Source: CAVQEK01 sp963711495 (lineage in GTDB: Bacteria > Bacteroidota > Bacteroidia > Cytophagales > Cyclobacteriaceae). Taken from it: 64,000 bases of DNA. This document shows, piece after piece, positions 28,566 through 36,463 of this stretch; position 1 is the first letter of the stretch; every line of letters starts with the position of its first letter. Position numbers and translations under genes: made by a program. The notes beneath the pieces are model-generated. The model was not told where the DNA came from. It saw only the letters and a program-made list of their open reading frames with translations, and did not search any database. The stretch covers positions 248,001 through 312,000 of the forward strand of contig CAVQEK010000005.1 of NCBI GenBank assembly GCA_963711495.1, read 5' to 3'.

Positions 28566-30272
28566 CTAGGATTCAGTCGGCTCAAACTTCGGAAGACTTT
28601 CAAAATTGTTTTCAGTCGTTTTGTCTGCAAACGCCCTGAAATAAGGATGGGCGTTCTTTGGATGAATAAGTTGCAATCCCCGTAGTACGATGGCCCCGGC
28701 ATCCTGCAAAGCCACTGCCTCAGGCACTTTAAGCTCCAGGCCTGTAGAAAATTGTATGTTTCTGACAATAGTATTCTTGCGTTTGATTGCAGTCGCTGAC
28801 ATACATAAGCTGGGAAGACGTCCTTCTGGCCTGCGCACTTCAGCATCATCAGGCAATGGCAAAACGTGCAATGGCGGCTTTAATTCCGCCTCCTGCATAC
28901 GTTGTAATACATCTTCAAGGGTCAGTTCCTGTACTGTTCCATCTTCAGCTTCATAGATCAAGGTTTTCAATTGATCCTCTTCACGTTGTTTGTCGATAAG
29001 TTTGGCCGGTAGCGGCTGGAATCGCTCTGTTGGCTGAACCATGGCAGCAAAAGCCATTCCATGGTCATCCATCTGAAATTCATCAAACACATTCATTACC
29101 AAAACGGTCCGTTCATAAATTGGCTCAGGTTTATCTGTGCCAATTGGAATAGATTGTGGCACGGCGCTAACAAATGCATCGACAAGGCTGCTGTCTTGGG
29201 GAACTTGTGCTTCCACCACAACGTCATCCTGACAGGCCAGTGTGGGTGGTATCGGCTCTCCTTCCAGTGAAGAAAGAACTTTTTGGCGAACTTCACCATT
29301 TTTCACACATTCAGCAATCTCGAGTATAATGACTCCGGCAAATGCCCCAATACCCGCACCAATTAATGCTCCTCCAAAGGCCAGCCCAAGAAGAAATCCG
29401 AGTAAGCCACCAGTGATAAATGCAAAAAGATCACCCAGAAGCCCGGTGTCAACATCTGTATCCACCTTCATGGAAAAATTGACATTGCCATTATTAGTTC
29501 CCGGAGTCAGGTCAATGGTAATTGTGATTTTCGCATCAGGGACTACATCAATGATCGGTGAATCCACTGGAACTTCAGCTTTGAGGACCATGTGTATCTT
29601 CCCGGATTCCGGTTTAACCTCCACTGATTTCCAACTCCCCTGTATGTCATCAGCATTGGGGAAAGGGTGACTGCCGTCATCTTCGCGAAGCTTGGTATGC
29701 CAAATGTCATTGGCAAGTCTGGGAAAAGTGTCAATACCTAATCCGATAACCATGTCTTTTCCCGGAGGCAGGAATGAAACCGCCAGTTGTGTCCCCCGCT
29801 CAACATGTTGGTCAGGTGGTAAGGGTTCGCCAGATTGCGGGCTGACACGAAGGTCCAAATTGACCAGAAAGGCAATAGCCGGATCATTATTGTCATCACC
29901 GTGGAGTTTAACCAATTTAGGTGGTTCGGCCAAACCTGAAAGCACCCCGAAAGGAACAGTAGTAGGACCCACATTGGGAATATTGTTCGAAATGATTAGT
30001 TCAGATCCGTCATCACTGAGTTCCAGGGTTAGAAAGACAGTTATTGGTACATTGCCAATTGTCAGGCTTAACTCAAGGTCCCGGTCATCGGCAGGAAAAA
30101 TGATATTGACATCATCCACAGTGATTTGAGTATCTGGAGGAAAAGGTGGTGGAGGGCCATCTGACAAAAGTAAGCCGCGGTCGTTCAAAGCGCGCAAAGC
30201 AGTCAGAAACCATCCTTTACCGAGCATGAGTTCCACATCATGACCCGATATAATGCGGTGGGTGTTAATCAT
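28566..30272 (-). CDS. uncharacterised protein with glycine-zipper-like hydrophobic hairpin
   Basis: 568 residues, no signal peptide, family not recognised. Residues 10-36 are an amphipathic helix region (HDVELMLGKGWFLTALRALNDRG), then a proline stretch (PPPPFPPD, 39-46) and a long beta-rich part (50-270) with alternating strands such as DRDLELSLTIGNVPITVFLTL and KIHMVLKAEVPVDSPIIDV. Residues about 278-320 form a 43-residue hydrophobic, glycine-rich segment (GGLLGFLLGLAFGGALIGAG) able to form a membrane hairpin. The C-terminal 240 residues are mixed and acidic. The fold order recalls TULIP-type lipid-binding or P47/OrfX-like proteins, but this is a weak resemblance only. It is isolated: flanked by 839 and 424 bases without genes. 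It could be a cytoplasmic or non-classically exported membrane-active protein. Confidence 0.75.
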   Translation of the reverse strand: MINTHRIISGHDVELMLGKGWFLTALRALNDRGLLLSDGPPPPFPPDTQITVDDVNIIFPADDRDLELSLTIGNVPITVFLTLELSDDGSELIISNNIPNVGPTTVPFGVLSGLAEPPKLVKLHGDDNNDPAIAFLVNLDLRVSPQSGEPLPPDQHVERGTQLAVSFLPPGKDMVIGLGIDTFPRLANDIWHTKLREDDGSHPFPNADDIQGSWKSVEVKPESGKIHMVLKAEVPVDSPIIDVVPDAKITITIDLTPGTNNGNVNFSMKVDTDVDTGLLGDLFAFITGGLLGFLLGLAFGGALIGAGIGAFAGVIILEIAECVKNGEVRQKVLSSLEGEPIPPTLACQDDVVVEAQVPQDSSLVDAFVSAVPQSIPIGTDKPEPIYERTVLVMNVFDEFQMDDHGMAFAAMVQPTERFQPLPAKLIDKQREEDQLKTLIYEAEDGTVQELTLEDVLQRMQEAELKPPLHVLPLPDDAEVRRPEGRLPSLCMSATAIKRKNTIVRNIQFSTGLELKVPEAVALQDAGAIVLRGLQLIHPKNAHPYFRAFADKTTENNFESLPKFEPTES

Positions 30273-30696
30273 GGTTGAAAGTTTTTGGTTGATAGTTGGT
30301 TAAATGTGTAATAAATTACAATATTCCCACTTTAACGCAAAATGTTTCCGGCCAATTAAATTGAAATGCAGACGCCTATATTATTGGGAGATTAAAATTT
30401 ATTACTTCGGCAAAATCCAGACCAGTAAGATTGAATCGGACAATATGCAATAAAAGTATGATAGATATATATACAGAAAGCTCAGGCTGAATAGAATACC
30501 TCAAAACATGGATTGACATGCTTGCCAGTTCATGTTTGGTATAATGCTAAATACATTTTATGACTCCCATCATTTTTATATCACGAAAATAGTAAGTTCT
30601 TTCGTTGTAACAGTTATATGAATAAATAATACCCTTTTTGTCTGATATGAATAAGAAGCGATAAAATTTGATTTTTAACCAATTGAATAATTCAGT
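30273..30696. other. divergent intergenic region upstream of two genes
   Basis: 424 AT-rich bases between the divergent 568-residue gene and the oxidoreductase gene. For the plus-strand gene, TTTG at 30637-30640 is followed after 21 bases by TAAAATTTG (30662-30670), which differs from TAnnTTTG by one extra A and lies 26 bases before the ATG; it is a plausible promoter. No coding frame was seen. Confidence 0.35.
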
Positions 30697-32127
30697 ATGA
30701 ACACCCCTAAAAAAAACAGCGCATCCAGTAGCAACATGGCGCGCAGAACTTTTATTAAGAATGCCGGACTTGCTGCGGCGACTTTTAGTATTGTACCACG
30801 ATTTGTTTTGGGAGGAAATGGCTTTGTGGCACCAAGTGATACGGTGTATATTGCCGGAATAGGCGCAGGAGGCAAAGGTGAGTCTGACCTGACGGAATGC
30901 GCAAAGAGTCCGAATGCCAAAATTGTATTCTTGTGCGATGTAGATGACCGCCAGGCAGCAAAATCAAGATCAAATTTTCCGAATGCCAAATATTATAAGG
31001 ATTACCGGGAATTGCTCGATAAAGAAGCCAAGGGAATTGATGCCGTAACTGTTTCTACCCCTGACCACCAACATGCAGTGATCGCGATGGCTGCCATGTC
31101 GAGGGGCAAACATGTCTATTGCCAAAAACCATTGACCCACGATATTTATGAGGCACGGATGTTAGCCGAAGCGGCAAAAAAATACAAGGTCGTAACCCAG
31201 ATGGGAAATCAGTTTGCTTCGGCAGAACCGGTAAGGCGTATGAAAGAAATTGTTGACGCCGGCTTGATTGGCGATGTTTTCCGTGTACATGCCTGGACTA
31301 ACCGCCCGGTGTGGCCTCAGGGAATACCCAAACCTGCAGGTAGTTATGAGGTTCCCAAGGAATTGGATTGGGACCTTTGGCTGGGAACGGAATCTTTCAT
31401 TGACTACAATCCTGCCTACGTGCCATTCAACTGGAGGGGCTGGTGGAAATTCGGAACCGGAGCGCTAGGTGATATGGCATGCCACATTTTGGACCCTGTC
31501 TTTAGAATCCTTCCGGTAGATTTCCCGTCAGAAGTGGAATGCAGCACCACGACCAACTGGGAAGGATTTTTCAAAGTAGCCCATTACGATGCCAGTTGTC
31601 CGGCATCGTCCATCATCCATCTGAAATTTCCCAGGAAAGATGGCAAAGGTGACATGACGCTGACCTGGATGGACGGCGGTTTATTGCCTGAAAGACCCGA
31701 AGAATTAAAACCCGATGAAGAACTTGGTGAAAATGGGGTAATATTCGAAGGAACCAAAGGAAAAATGATTGGCAATTATAGTGAAATGCCAAGGTTGTTG
31801 CCGACCACAAGAATGGGTGAAATTGACAACGTTCCCAAAACCATTCCCAGGGTACCGGAAGGGCATTATGTGCAATGGGTAAATGCCTGTATGAAAGGTT
31901 ATGGGAGAGCGGACCTCGATTCTCCATTCGATTACGCCGGGCCATTCACCGAAGCGGTATTAATGGGTAATCTGGCCATCCGAAGTTATCAATACAGCGA
32001 ACCGGGCACCGACAAATATCCCGGAAGGAAAAAATTACTTTGGGATGCCAAAAATATGAAGATCACCAATTTTGATGTCGCCAATTCATTCGTGAAACGG
32101 CAATATCGCCAAGGCTGGAGTTTGTAG
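30697..32127 (+). CDS. Gfo/Idh/MocA family oxidoreductase with Tat signal
   Basis: 476 residues. The N-terminus carries a twin-arginine signal, ARRTFIKNAGLAAATF (about 16-31). The mature protein begins with a Rossmann fold: VYIAGIGAGGKG (dinucleotide loop) and FLCDVDDRQ. EKP of the family appears as CQKPLTHD (catalytic Lys near 140), followed by AEAAKKYKVVTQMGNQ. The C-terminal alpha/beta domain includes WRGWWKFGTGALGDMACHILDP, a pattern seen in the large Tat-exported Bacteroidota branch. Members oxidise or epimerise sugars with NAD(P) or, in GH109, perform NAD-dependent glycoside cleavage; the substrate here cannot be told. Sits convergent with the sugar-transporter gene, the two separated by a terminator hairpin. 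Confidence 0.92.
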   Translation: MNTPKKNSASSSNMARRTFIKNAGLAAATFSIVPRFVLGGNGFVAPSDTVYIAGIGAGGKGESDLTECAKSPNAKIVFLCDVDDRQAAKSRSNFPNAKYYKDYRELLDKEAKGIDAVTVSTPDHQHAVIAMAAMSRGKHVYCQKPLTHDIYEARMLAEAAKKYKVVTQMGNQFASAEPVRRMKEIVDAGLIGDVFRVHAWTNRPVWPQGIPKPAGSYEVPKELDWDLWLGTESFIDYNPAYVPFNWRGWWKFGTGALGDMACHILDPVFRILPVDFPSEVECSTTTNWEGFFKVAHYDASCPASSIIHLKFPRKDGKGDMTLTWMDGGLLPERPEELKPDEELGENGVIFEGTKGKMIGNYSEMPRLLPTTRMGEIDNVPKTIPRVPEGHYVQWVNACMKGYGRADLDSPFDYAGPFTEAVLMGNLAIRSYQYSEPGTDKYPGRKKLLWDAKNMKITNFDVANSFVKRQYRQGWSL

Positions 32128-32146
32128 TAATACAAATTGAAGGAAT

Positions 32147-32183
32147 AGTCACAGATCATTTTGCATGGTCTGTGACTTTTTTA
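32147..32183 (+). terminator. intrinsic terminator of the oxidoreductase gene
   Basis: AGTCACAGA (32147-32155) and TCTGTGACT (32069-type partner at 32169-32177) form a perfect 9-bp stem with a 13-base loop, followed by a run of six T on the plus strand. It is 19 bases after the stop codon and lies between convergent genes. Confidence 0.85.
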
Positions 32184-32217
32184 TTAGGGAAAATGATTAT
32201 TGGACTCCATTTTAGAA

Positions 32218-33219
32218 TTACACGATCCTCGAGTAAATAATAAACCCAAGTCCAACCAGGAAAGACACGAACATCAAAAATAAAAGCCAGTTGGTTTTGA
32301 TTGATGCGCCTTTGAATTCCTTCCAGATAAAAACACCCCAGAATGCGGCGATAAGTGTAGCACCCTGACCTAAACCATATGAAATGGCAAATCCCGCTTC
32401 ACCGGAGGCAATGATGCTGAAAGCCATGCCCACAGACCAAATCAGTCCACCGAGTATGCCAATGAGATGGTTCTTGGCCGATCCGCTGAAATAGGCCGAA
32501 TAACTGACTGGAGATCCTTCAATTGGTTTTTTCATCAAAATGGTATTGAACAGAAGGTTACTGATCAGGATGCCAATACTAAAATAGAAAACCGCCGTAT
32601 AAGGTGTCAACTTGCCTGCTTCCGGAACAACAAAATCAGAAACCATGGAACTGGCAACAAAACGATAAAACGAACCCATCAAAATACCACTCACTACGGC
32701 AATAAAAATACCTTTATAAGAGATCCGGACTCTTTTTGCCGATAATTGCCGATAGGCCAATGCATCGAAAATAATCGCAAAAGTGACCAGGGCTACTCCC
32801 AGAAACAGATACCTCGCATTGCCGAGTGGTGTGGCAATATAATTGACTACAACCCCCAAAACCAACGCAATTCCAATTCCCACAGGGAATGCCACCGACA
32901 TACCCACTATAGCAATAGCAGCTACCAGTAAAATGTTGGCGGCATTAAAAACAACTCCGCCAAGCATCGCAAACAATACATTGTTACCATCAGCCTGTGA
33001 AAGGTCCTGAACAAAGCTTCGCCCTTCCGCACCAATGCTACCAAGTGTTACGGCAAAAATGACCGATGTGATCACAATGCCCAGGACATAATCCCAGTAA
33101 AACAATTCGAAACGCCAGTTTTGTTCTGCCAGTTTTTGACTGTTGGCCCACGATCCCCAACAGAGCATGGTGATGATACAAAAAATGACTGCCGTGGAAT
33201 ATAGTGTGACGATAAACAT
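32218..33219 (-). CDS. GRP-type (glucose/ribose porter) sugar transporter, DMT superfamily
   Basis: 333 residues with ten predicted membrane helices and almost no soluble domain. MLCWGSWANSQKLAE near residue 18 is the signature of the GRP/RhaT-like branch of the drug/metabolite transporter superfamily (WGSW). Conserved helices include FPVGIGIALVLGVVVNY and GGLIWSVGMAFSIIA. It should import a monosaccharide across the inner membrane by proton symport. The ribokinase gene 11 bases upstream is in the same operon, suggesting ribose or another pentose or ribose-like furanose as cargo. The terminator at 32147-32183 separates it from the convergent oxidoreductase. Confidence 0.88.
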   Translation of the reverse strand: MFIVTLYSTAVIFCIITMLCWGSWANSQKLAEQNWRFELFYWDYVLGIVITSVIFAVTLGSIGAEGRSFVQDLSQADGNNVLFAMLGGVVFNAANILLVAAIAIVGMSVAFPVGIGIALVLGVVVNYIATPLGNARYLFLGVALVTFAIIFDALAYRQLSAKRVRISYKGIFIAVVSGILMGSFYRFVASSMVSDFVVPEAGKLTPYTAVFYFSIGILISNLLFNTILMKKPIEGSPVSYSAYFSGSAKNHLIGILGGLIWSVGMAFSIIASGEAGFAISYGLGQGATLIAAFWGVFIWKEFKGASIKTNWLLFLMFVSFLVGLGFIIYSRIV

Positions 33220-33230
33220 AGTTTTAAAAG

Positions 33231-34127
33231 TTATAAGATGACCTCTTTACGTTCGGGTATGGAATTTTGTGCTCCCGGTCTTGTGACAGCGATAGAAGCT
33301 GCTCTGTTTCCAAATAAAATCGCTTTTTCAATATCCAGATTTTCATCAAGTCCAACAGCCAAAGCGCCATTAAATACATCACCAGCCGCTGTGGTATCAA
33401 TCGCTTTAACAGGAAAACCAGTAATCATTTTCTTTTCCAGATTGGTGCTGAGATAAGCGCCCAGTGCTCCCATGGTAATGATCACTGTTTTGATACCCAA
33501 CTGATGTAAATGATCTGCAGAACGCGCCGCTGATTTTTCATCCACTACTTCAATTCCGGTCAGCAAAGATGCTTCATGTTCATTGGGTGTAATGATATCC
33601 AGTTTTTGGAATATTGATACTGGCAGTTTTGTGGCAGGAGCTGGATTTAAAACAACTTTTTTACCCAATTCATACGCCAGTTCAATTGTTCTCTCTACCG
33701 TTTCAACTGGAATTTCCAATTGTAGGAGAATAATATCATTTTGTTGAATAACCTTCCTGTTTTTTTCTATATCACCGGGTGACAATTCACCATTGGCGCC
33801 AGGCGCCACCACAATATTGTTTTCCCCGGAGTCCGAAACCATGATTAAAGCGACGCCGGTGGGAAGGCCTCCTCTCAGGATATAATCAGTATGAATATGT
33901 GCTCGTTGATAGGAATTAATGGCGTTGTCACCAAAAAGGTCTTGTCCGACTTTGCAAATAAAAGTGACTCTACTTCCAAGCCTGGCAGCTGCCACCGCCT
34001 GATTGGCCCCTTTTCCGCCCTGGTTCATTAAAAAATCACCCCCCAAAATGGTTTCACCTGGTTTGGGAAATCGCGGTGTTCGGATCACCATGTCGGTATT
34101 GGAACTACCAATCACTAAAATACTCAT
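33231..34127 (-). CDS. rbsK: ribokinase (PfkB family)
   Basis: 298 residues, full length. ATP-dependent phosphorylation of D-ribose at O5 in the cytoplasm. Motifs: GSSNTDMVIRTPRFPKPGET (N-terminal substrate region), NQGGKGANQAVAAARLG (PfkB signature 1), and DTTAAGDVFNGALAVGL (signature 2, anion hole and catalytic Asp). TPNEHEASLLTGI and TMGALGAYL complete the ATP site. It is preceded 47 bases upstream by the GH36-type gene and followed 11 bases downstream by the GRP transporter gene, so the three are probably co-transcribed. Confidence 0.95.
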   Translation of the reverse strand: MSILVIGSSNTDMVIRTPRFPKPGETILGGDFLMNQGGKGANQAVAAARLGSRVTFICKVGQDLFGDNAINSYQRAHIHTDYILRGGLPTGVALIMVSDSGENNIVVAPGANGELSPGDIEKNRKVIQQNDIILLQLEIPVETVERTIELAYELGKKVVLNPAPATKLPVSIFQKLDIITPNEHEASLLTGIEVVDEKSAARSADHLHQLGIKTVIITMGALGAYLSTNLEKKMITGFPVKAIDTTAAGDVFNGALAVGLDENLDIEKAILFGNRAASIAVTRPGAQNSIPERKEVIL

Positions 34128-34174
34128 GGGTGTTATAAAAAATTGCTGGTAAAACGATATTTAAATGCTCATGC

Positions 34175-36304
34175 TCACTGAATCCGGATCGACACTTTCG
34201 CCGATCGATCCATATCAACATTGTACATCATCAATTTAAAAATATTTTTATGATAACTGTAATCCTTGGTTTCTTTTCCATTGAGTAAAACTTTTACCGG
34301 CGGTGAAGGCAAAATCGCCGAAAACACTCCGGGCTCATGCAAAGTGACCATCATATTTTGCCCATCTATTTCATAGGCATCGATCGTCGCGGGCGCATTA
34401 TATTTATTGATCAGTCCAACAGGCGCCATGCTATTTTGCAAAGGCAATACAAAAAATAATCGATAACCCAATTGTTTCAATGTTACTGGAAATTTGGTGT
34501 CTATTTTGGCCAACATTACTGAATCATCAAAATAATCATACAAGGCAAATTGCTGTCCTTCTATACCATGGACATCCGCCGGGCCCACATAGCCTTTCAC
34601 CTCGTCGGCATCTGCACAATTCCAGACTCCGAGTAATCCAATATTTCCTGTCCGGGAAAATGCTTTAAAAGGCTGGGCGTCCTGAATTTGAAACAAGCAA
34701 TCCTCTGCAGGAGCCAGTGGCTGCTCCGACCTGATGATAGCGCCGTCGTGATACACCAGTTTTTTCAGGAGATCAAAATGCTGCGCTCCAATATTGTCCG
34801 TGACATAAATCGGTCCGTCATTGATGGCCCTGGCAATGGCGTGAAATTCAGCATTCGGATTATGCGACTGAAACATGTCAAAATCCGGATAAACCATATT
34901 GGAAAAGTAAAATGAATTATATACGGCCTGCAAAACGTGGGCAGCGGCATTTCCATGTTGGAGATTGTAATCTTCATAGGGATCATAGGGAAAATAGTCT
35001 TCGACACTTCGGGCGACTGCCGTAGAACCGAAATTGTAAAATGCATCGTTGGTCATGTCCATGCAATTGATGATGGCATTACCAAAATGTTTTTGTACCG
35101 ATTTGTTCAGGGCGGAGTGCATTGCCGAAGCCATTTGCCAAATGGGATAGTTGTCAACGCACATGCGTTCTACCACCAACTGATTGTCCACTTTCACAAA
35201 ACTAAAACCCTGGTCTTGAATCCAGGCATGCCATTGGTTATAAAAGGAAAAGAGGGAATCGGAAGTTGGTTTTATAAAAGCATAAGTTACTTCCCGCGAA
35301 TCGGCATTTGCAGGATTATCTTTTTGCTTCCAATAAAACAGCTCATTTTTAAAATGTTCCCCTAACGGAGAATCGGGATCGATACCATTCCAGTAACCGT
35401 CAAAAGCATGCCACAGACCTACATGTTTTAATTGATAATCACTTTTCAGTTTTTGGATCAATGGTTTAAACAGTCTGGGAAATTTGTCCTTATCAGGGTA
35501 AAAAGAGCGTAACCGCCCATTGGACTGATCAAACCATCCGTCATCGATCAACACCCAACCCAGCGGAAAACCGTGATCGGTAAAAGATGCCACTCCATCC
35601 AGAATGGTTTTCTCGTTCAGGTGCCGGCCAAGGTCCGAGGCATTCCAGGTACACCATCCAATATATTTCAGTGGCTCCGGAAATTGCTTGTTCACCCTTA
35701 AATTCTCCGGCTGGTGCATCATCTCCATTCCGGCTTTATAAAGATCAGCCATCAGGCGATAAGGATCTGTATCAAAACCAATTACCATGGCGGGAATAGT
35801 GTCTGACTGAAATTGACCATCGTAGCTCACTGCCTTGCTGCCGAATTTACCGGTCTCGCCCCCAAGTGTAGTTCTAAATCCCTGGCCACTCAGCGGAATA
35901 GCGGCACCATACAAATTATCTTCATATTGCCAGTAAAAACATTGCACATCCCAGGTTTCCATAAGTCCCGGGTCGGTCACCCTAACGGGCTTGGTCCATG
36001 AATTCCAGGGTTTATAGCGCCAAAATGCAACACCCTTCCGATAAGCTGGGATCCCATCAAAGAACAGTCCGCCAAACTTTGAACCCCGGACTAAGTCGCC
36101 ATGATTTGTCCTGAGGTACAATCCCACGATATTATTTCTTCCTACAGTTGGATGCTCTATCTGCACATCTATTTTATGTTCCATGGCGATAAAACGAATG
36201 CGGTCGGGATTGATTTTTTTTACTTCGGCAAAGGCAATATTCTGATTTTCCAATAAAGGAATACCACCTAATATTCGATCAGTCCCGTCAAATAACACAT
36301 TCAA
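34175..36304 (-). CDS. raffinose-synthase/Sip1-type GH36 alpha-galactosidase-like enzyme (5-prime end frameshifted)
   Basis: 709 residues as read from a TTG at 36304, but the frame is open further up to a stop at about 36360 and the true N-terminus is in another frame (see 36305-36419). The core is GH36 of the Sip1/raffinose synthase type: GWCTWNASDLGRHLNE, WVLIDDGWFD, HVGLWHAFDGYWNG, nucleophile Asp373 in FVKVDNQ, and acid/base Asp436 in ARSVEDYFP. The DMFQSHNPNAEFHAIARAINDGPIYVTD motif supports this (written here only as landmarks 474-501). A C-terminal beta domain follows. Related enzymes hydrolyse or transfer alpha-galactosyl residues. It lies between GH116 and rbsK on the same strand. 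Confidence 0.88.
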   Translation of the reverse strand: MNVLFDGTDRILGGIPLLENQNIAFAEVKKINPDRIRFIAMEHKIDVQIEHPTVGRNNIVGLYLRTNHGDLVRGSKFGGLFFDGIPAYRKGVAFWRYKPWNSWTKPVRVTDPGLMETWDVQCFYWQYEDNLYGAAIPLSGQGFRTTLGGETGKFGSKAVSYDGQFQSDTIPAMVIGFDTDPYRLMADLYKAGMEMMHQPENLRVNKQFPEPLKYIGWCTWNASDLGRHLNEKTILDGVASFTDHGFPLGWVLIDDGWFDQSNGRLRSFYPDKDKFPRLFKPLIQKLKSDYQLKHVGLWHAFDGYWNGIDPDSPLGEHFKNELFYWKQKDNPANADSREVTYAFIKPTSDSLFSFYNQWHAWIQDQGFSFVKVDNQLVVERMCVDNYPIWQMASAMHSALNKSVQKHFGNAIINCMDMTNDAFYNFGSTAVARSVEDYFPYDPYEDYNLQHGNAAAHVLQAVYNSFYFSNMVYPDFDMFQSHNPNAEFHAIARAINDGPIYVTDNIGAQHFDLLKKLVYHDGAIIRSEQPLAPAEDCLFQIQDAQPFKAFSRTGNIGLLGVWNCADADEVKGYVGPADVHGIEGQQFALYDYFDDSVMLAKIDTKFPVTLKQLGYRLFFVLPLQNSMAPVGLINKYNAPATIDAYEIDGQNMMVTLHEPGVFSAILPSPPVKVLLNGKETKDYSYHKNIFKLMMYNVDMDRSAKVSIRIQ

Positions 36305-36419
36305 TTTATTGGCAGCAACTTGAAGGGAAATCCCCGGTAGTTTGATTTTCTTTTTTCATATAATTGCAACCGGCCAGTAAAAAGACCCCGGTCAATGTTA
36401 AAAGAAAGTTTTTGATCAT
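36305..36419 (-). pseudogene. lipoprotein signal of the GH36 gene, shifted out of frame by one base
   Basis: An ATG at 36417-36419 opens a lipoprotein signal, MIKNFLLTLTGVFLLAGCN, ending in lipobox LAGC, but the frame stops after 37 codons. The next frame continues without a stop from just after this point through KLPGISLQVAANK straight into the GH36 enzyme. The join is in an A6 run (T6 on the plus strand, 36351-36356): with five A the two frames would fuse into a normal lipoprotein enzyme of about 748 residues. It is either a real indel, a phase-variable tract or a sequencing error. Confidence 0.75.
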
Positions 36420-36463
36420 CGCATGCCAATTTTAAAATAATTTCTTGTGAACTGCAGGCACGA

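Noticed and set aside
30697..32127. GH109 N-acetylgalactosaminidase assignment for the Tat-exported oxidoreductase
   Set aside because: GH109 shares the fold and Tat signal, but the sequence alone does not separate it from the many Gfo/Idh/MocA dehydrogenases.
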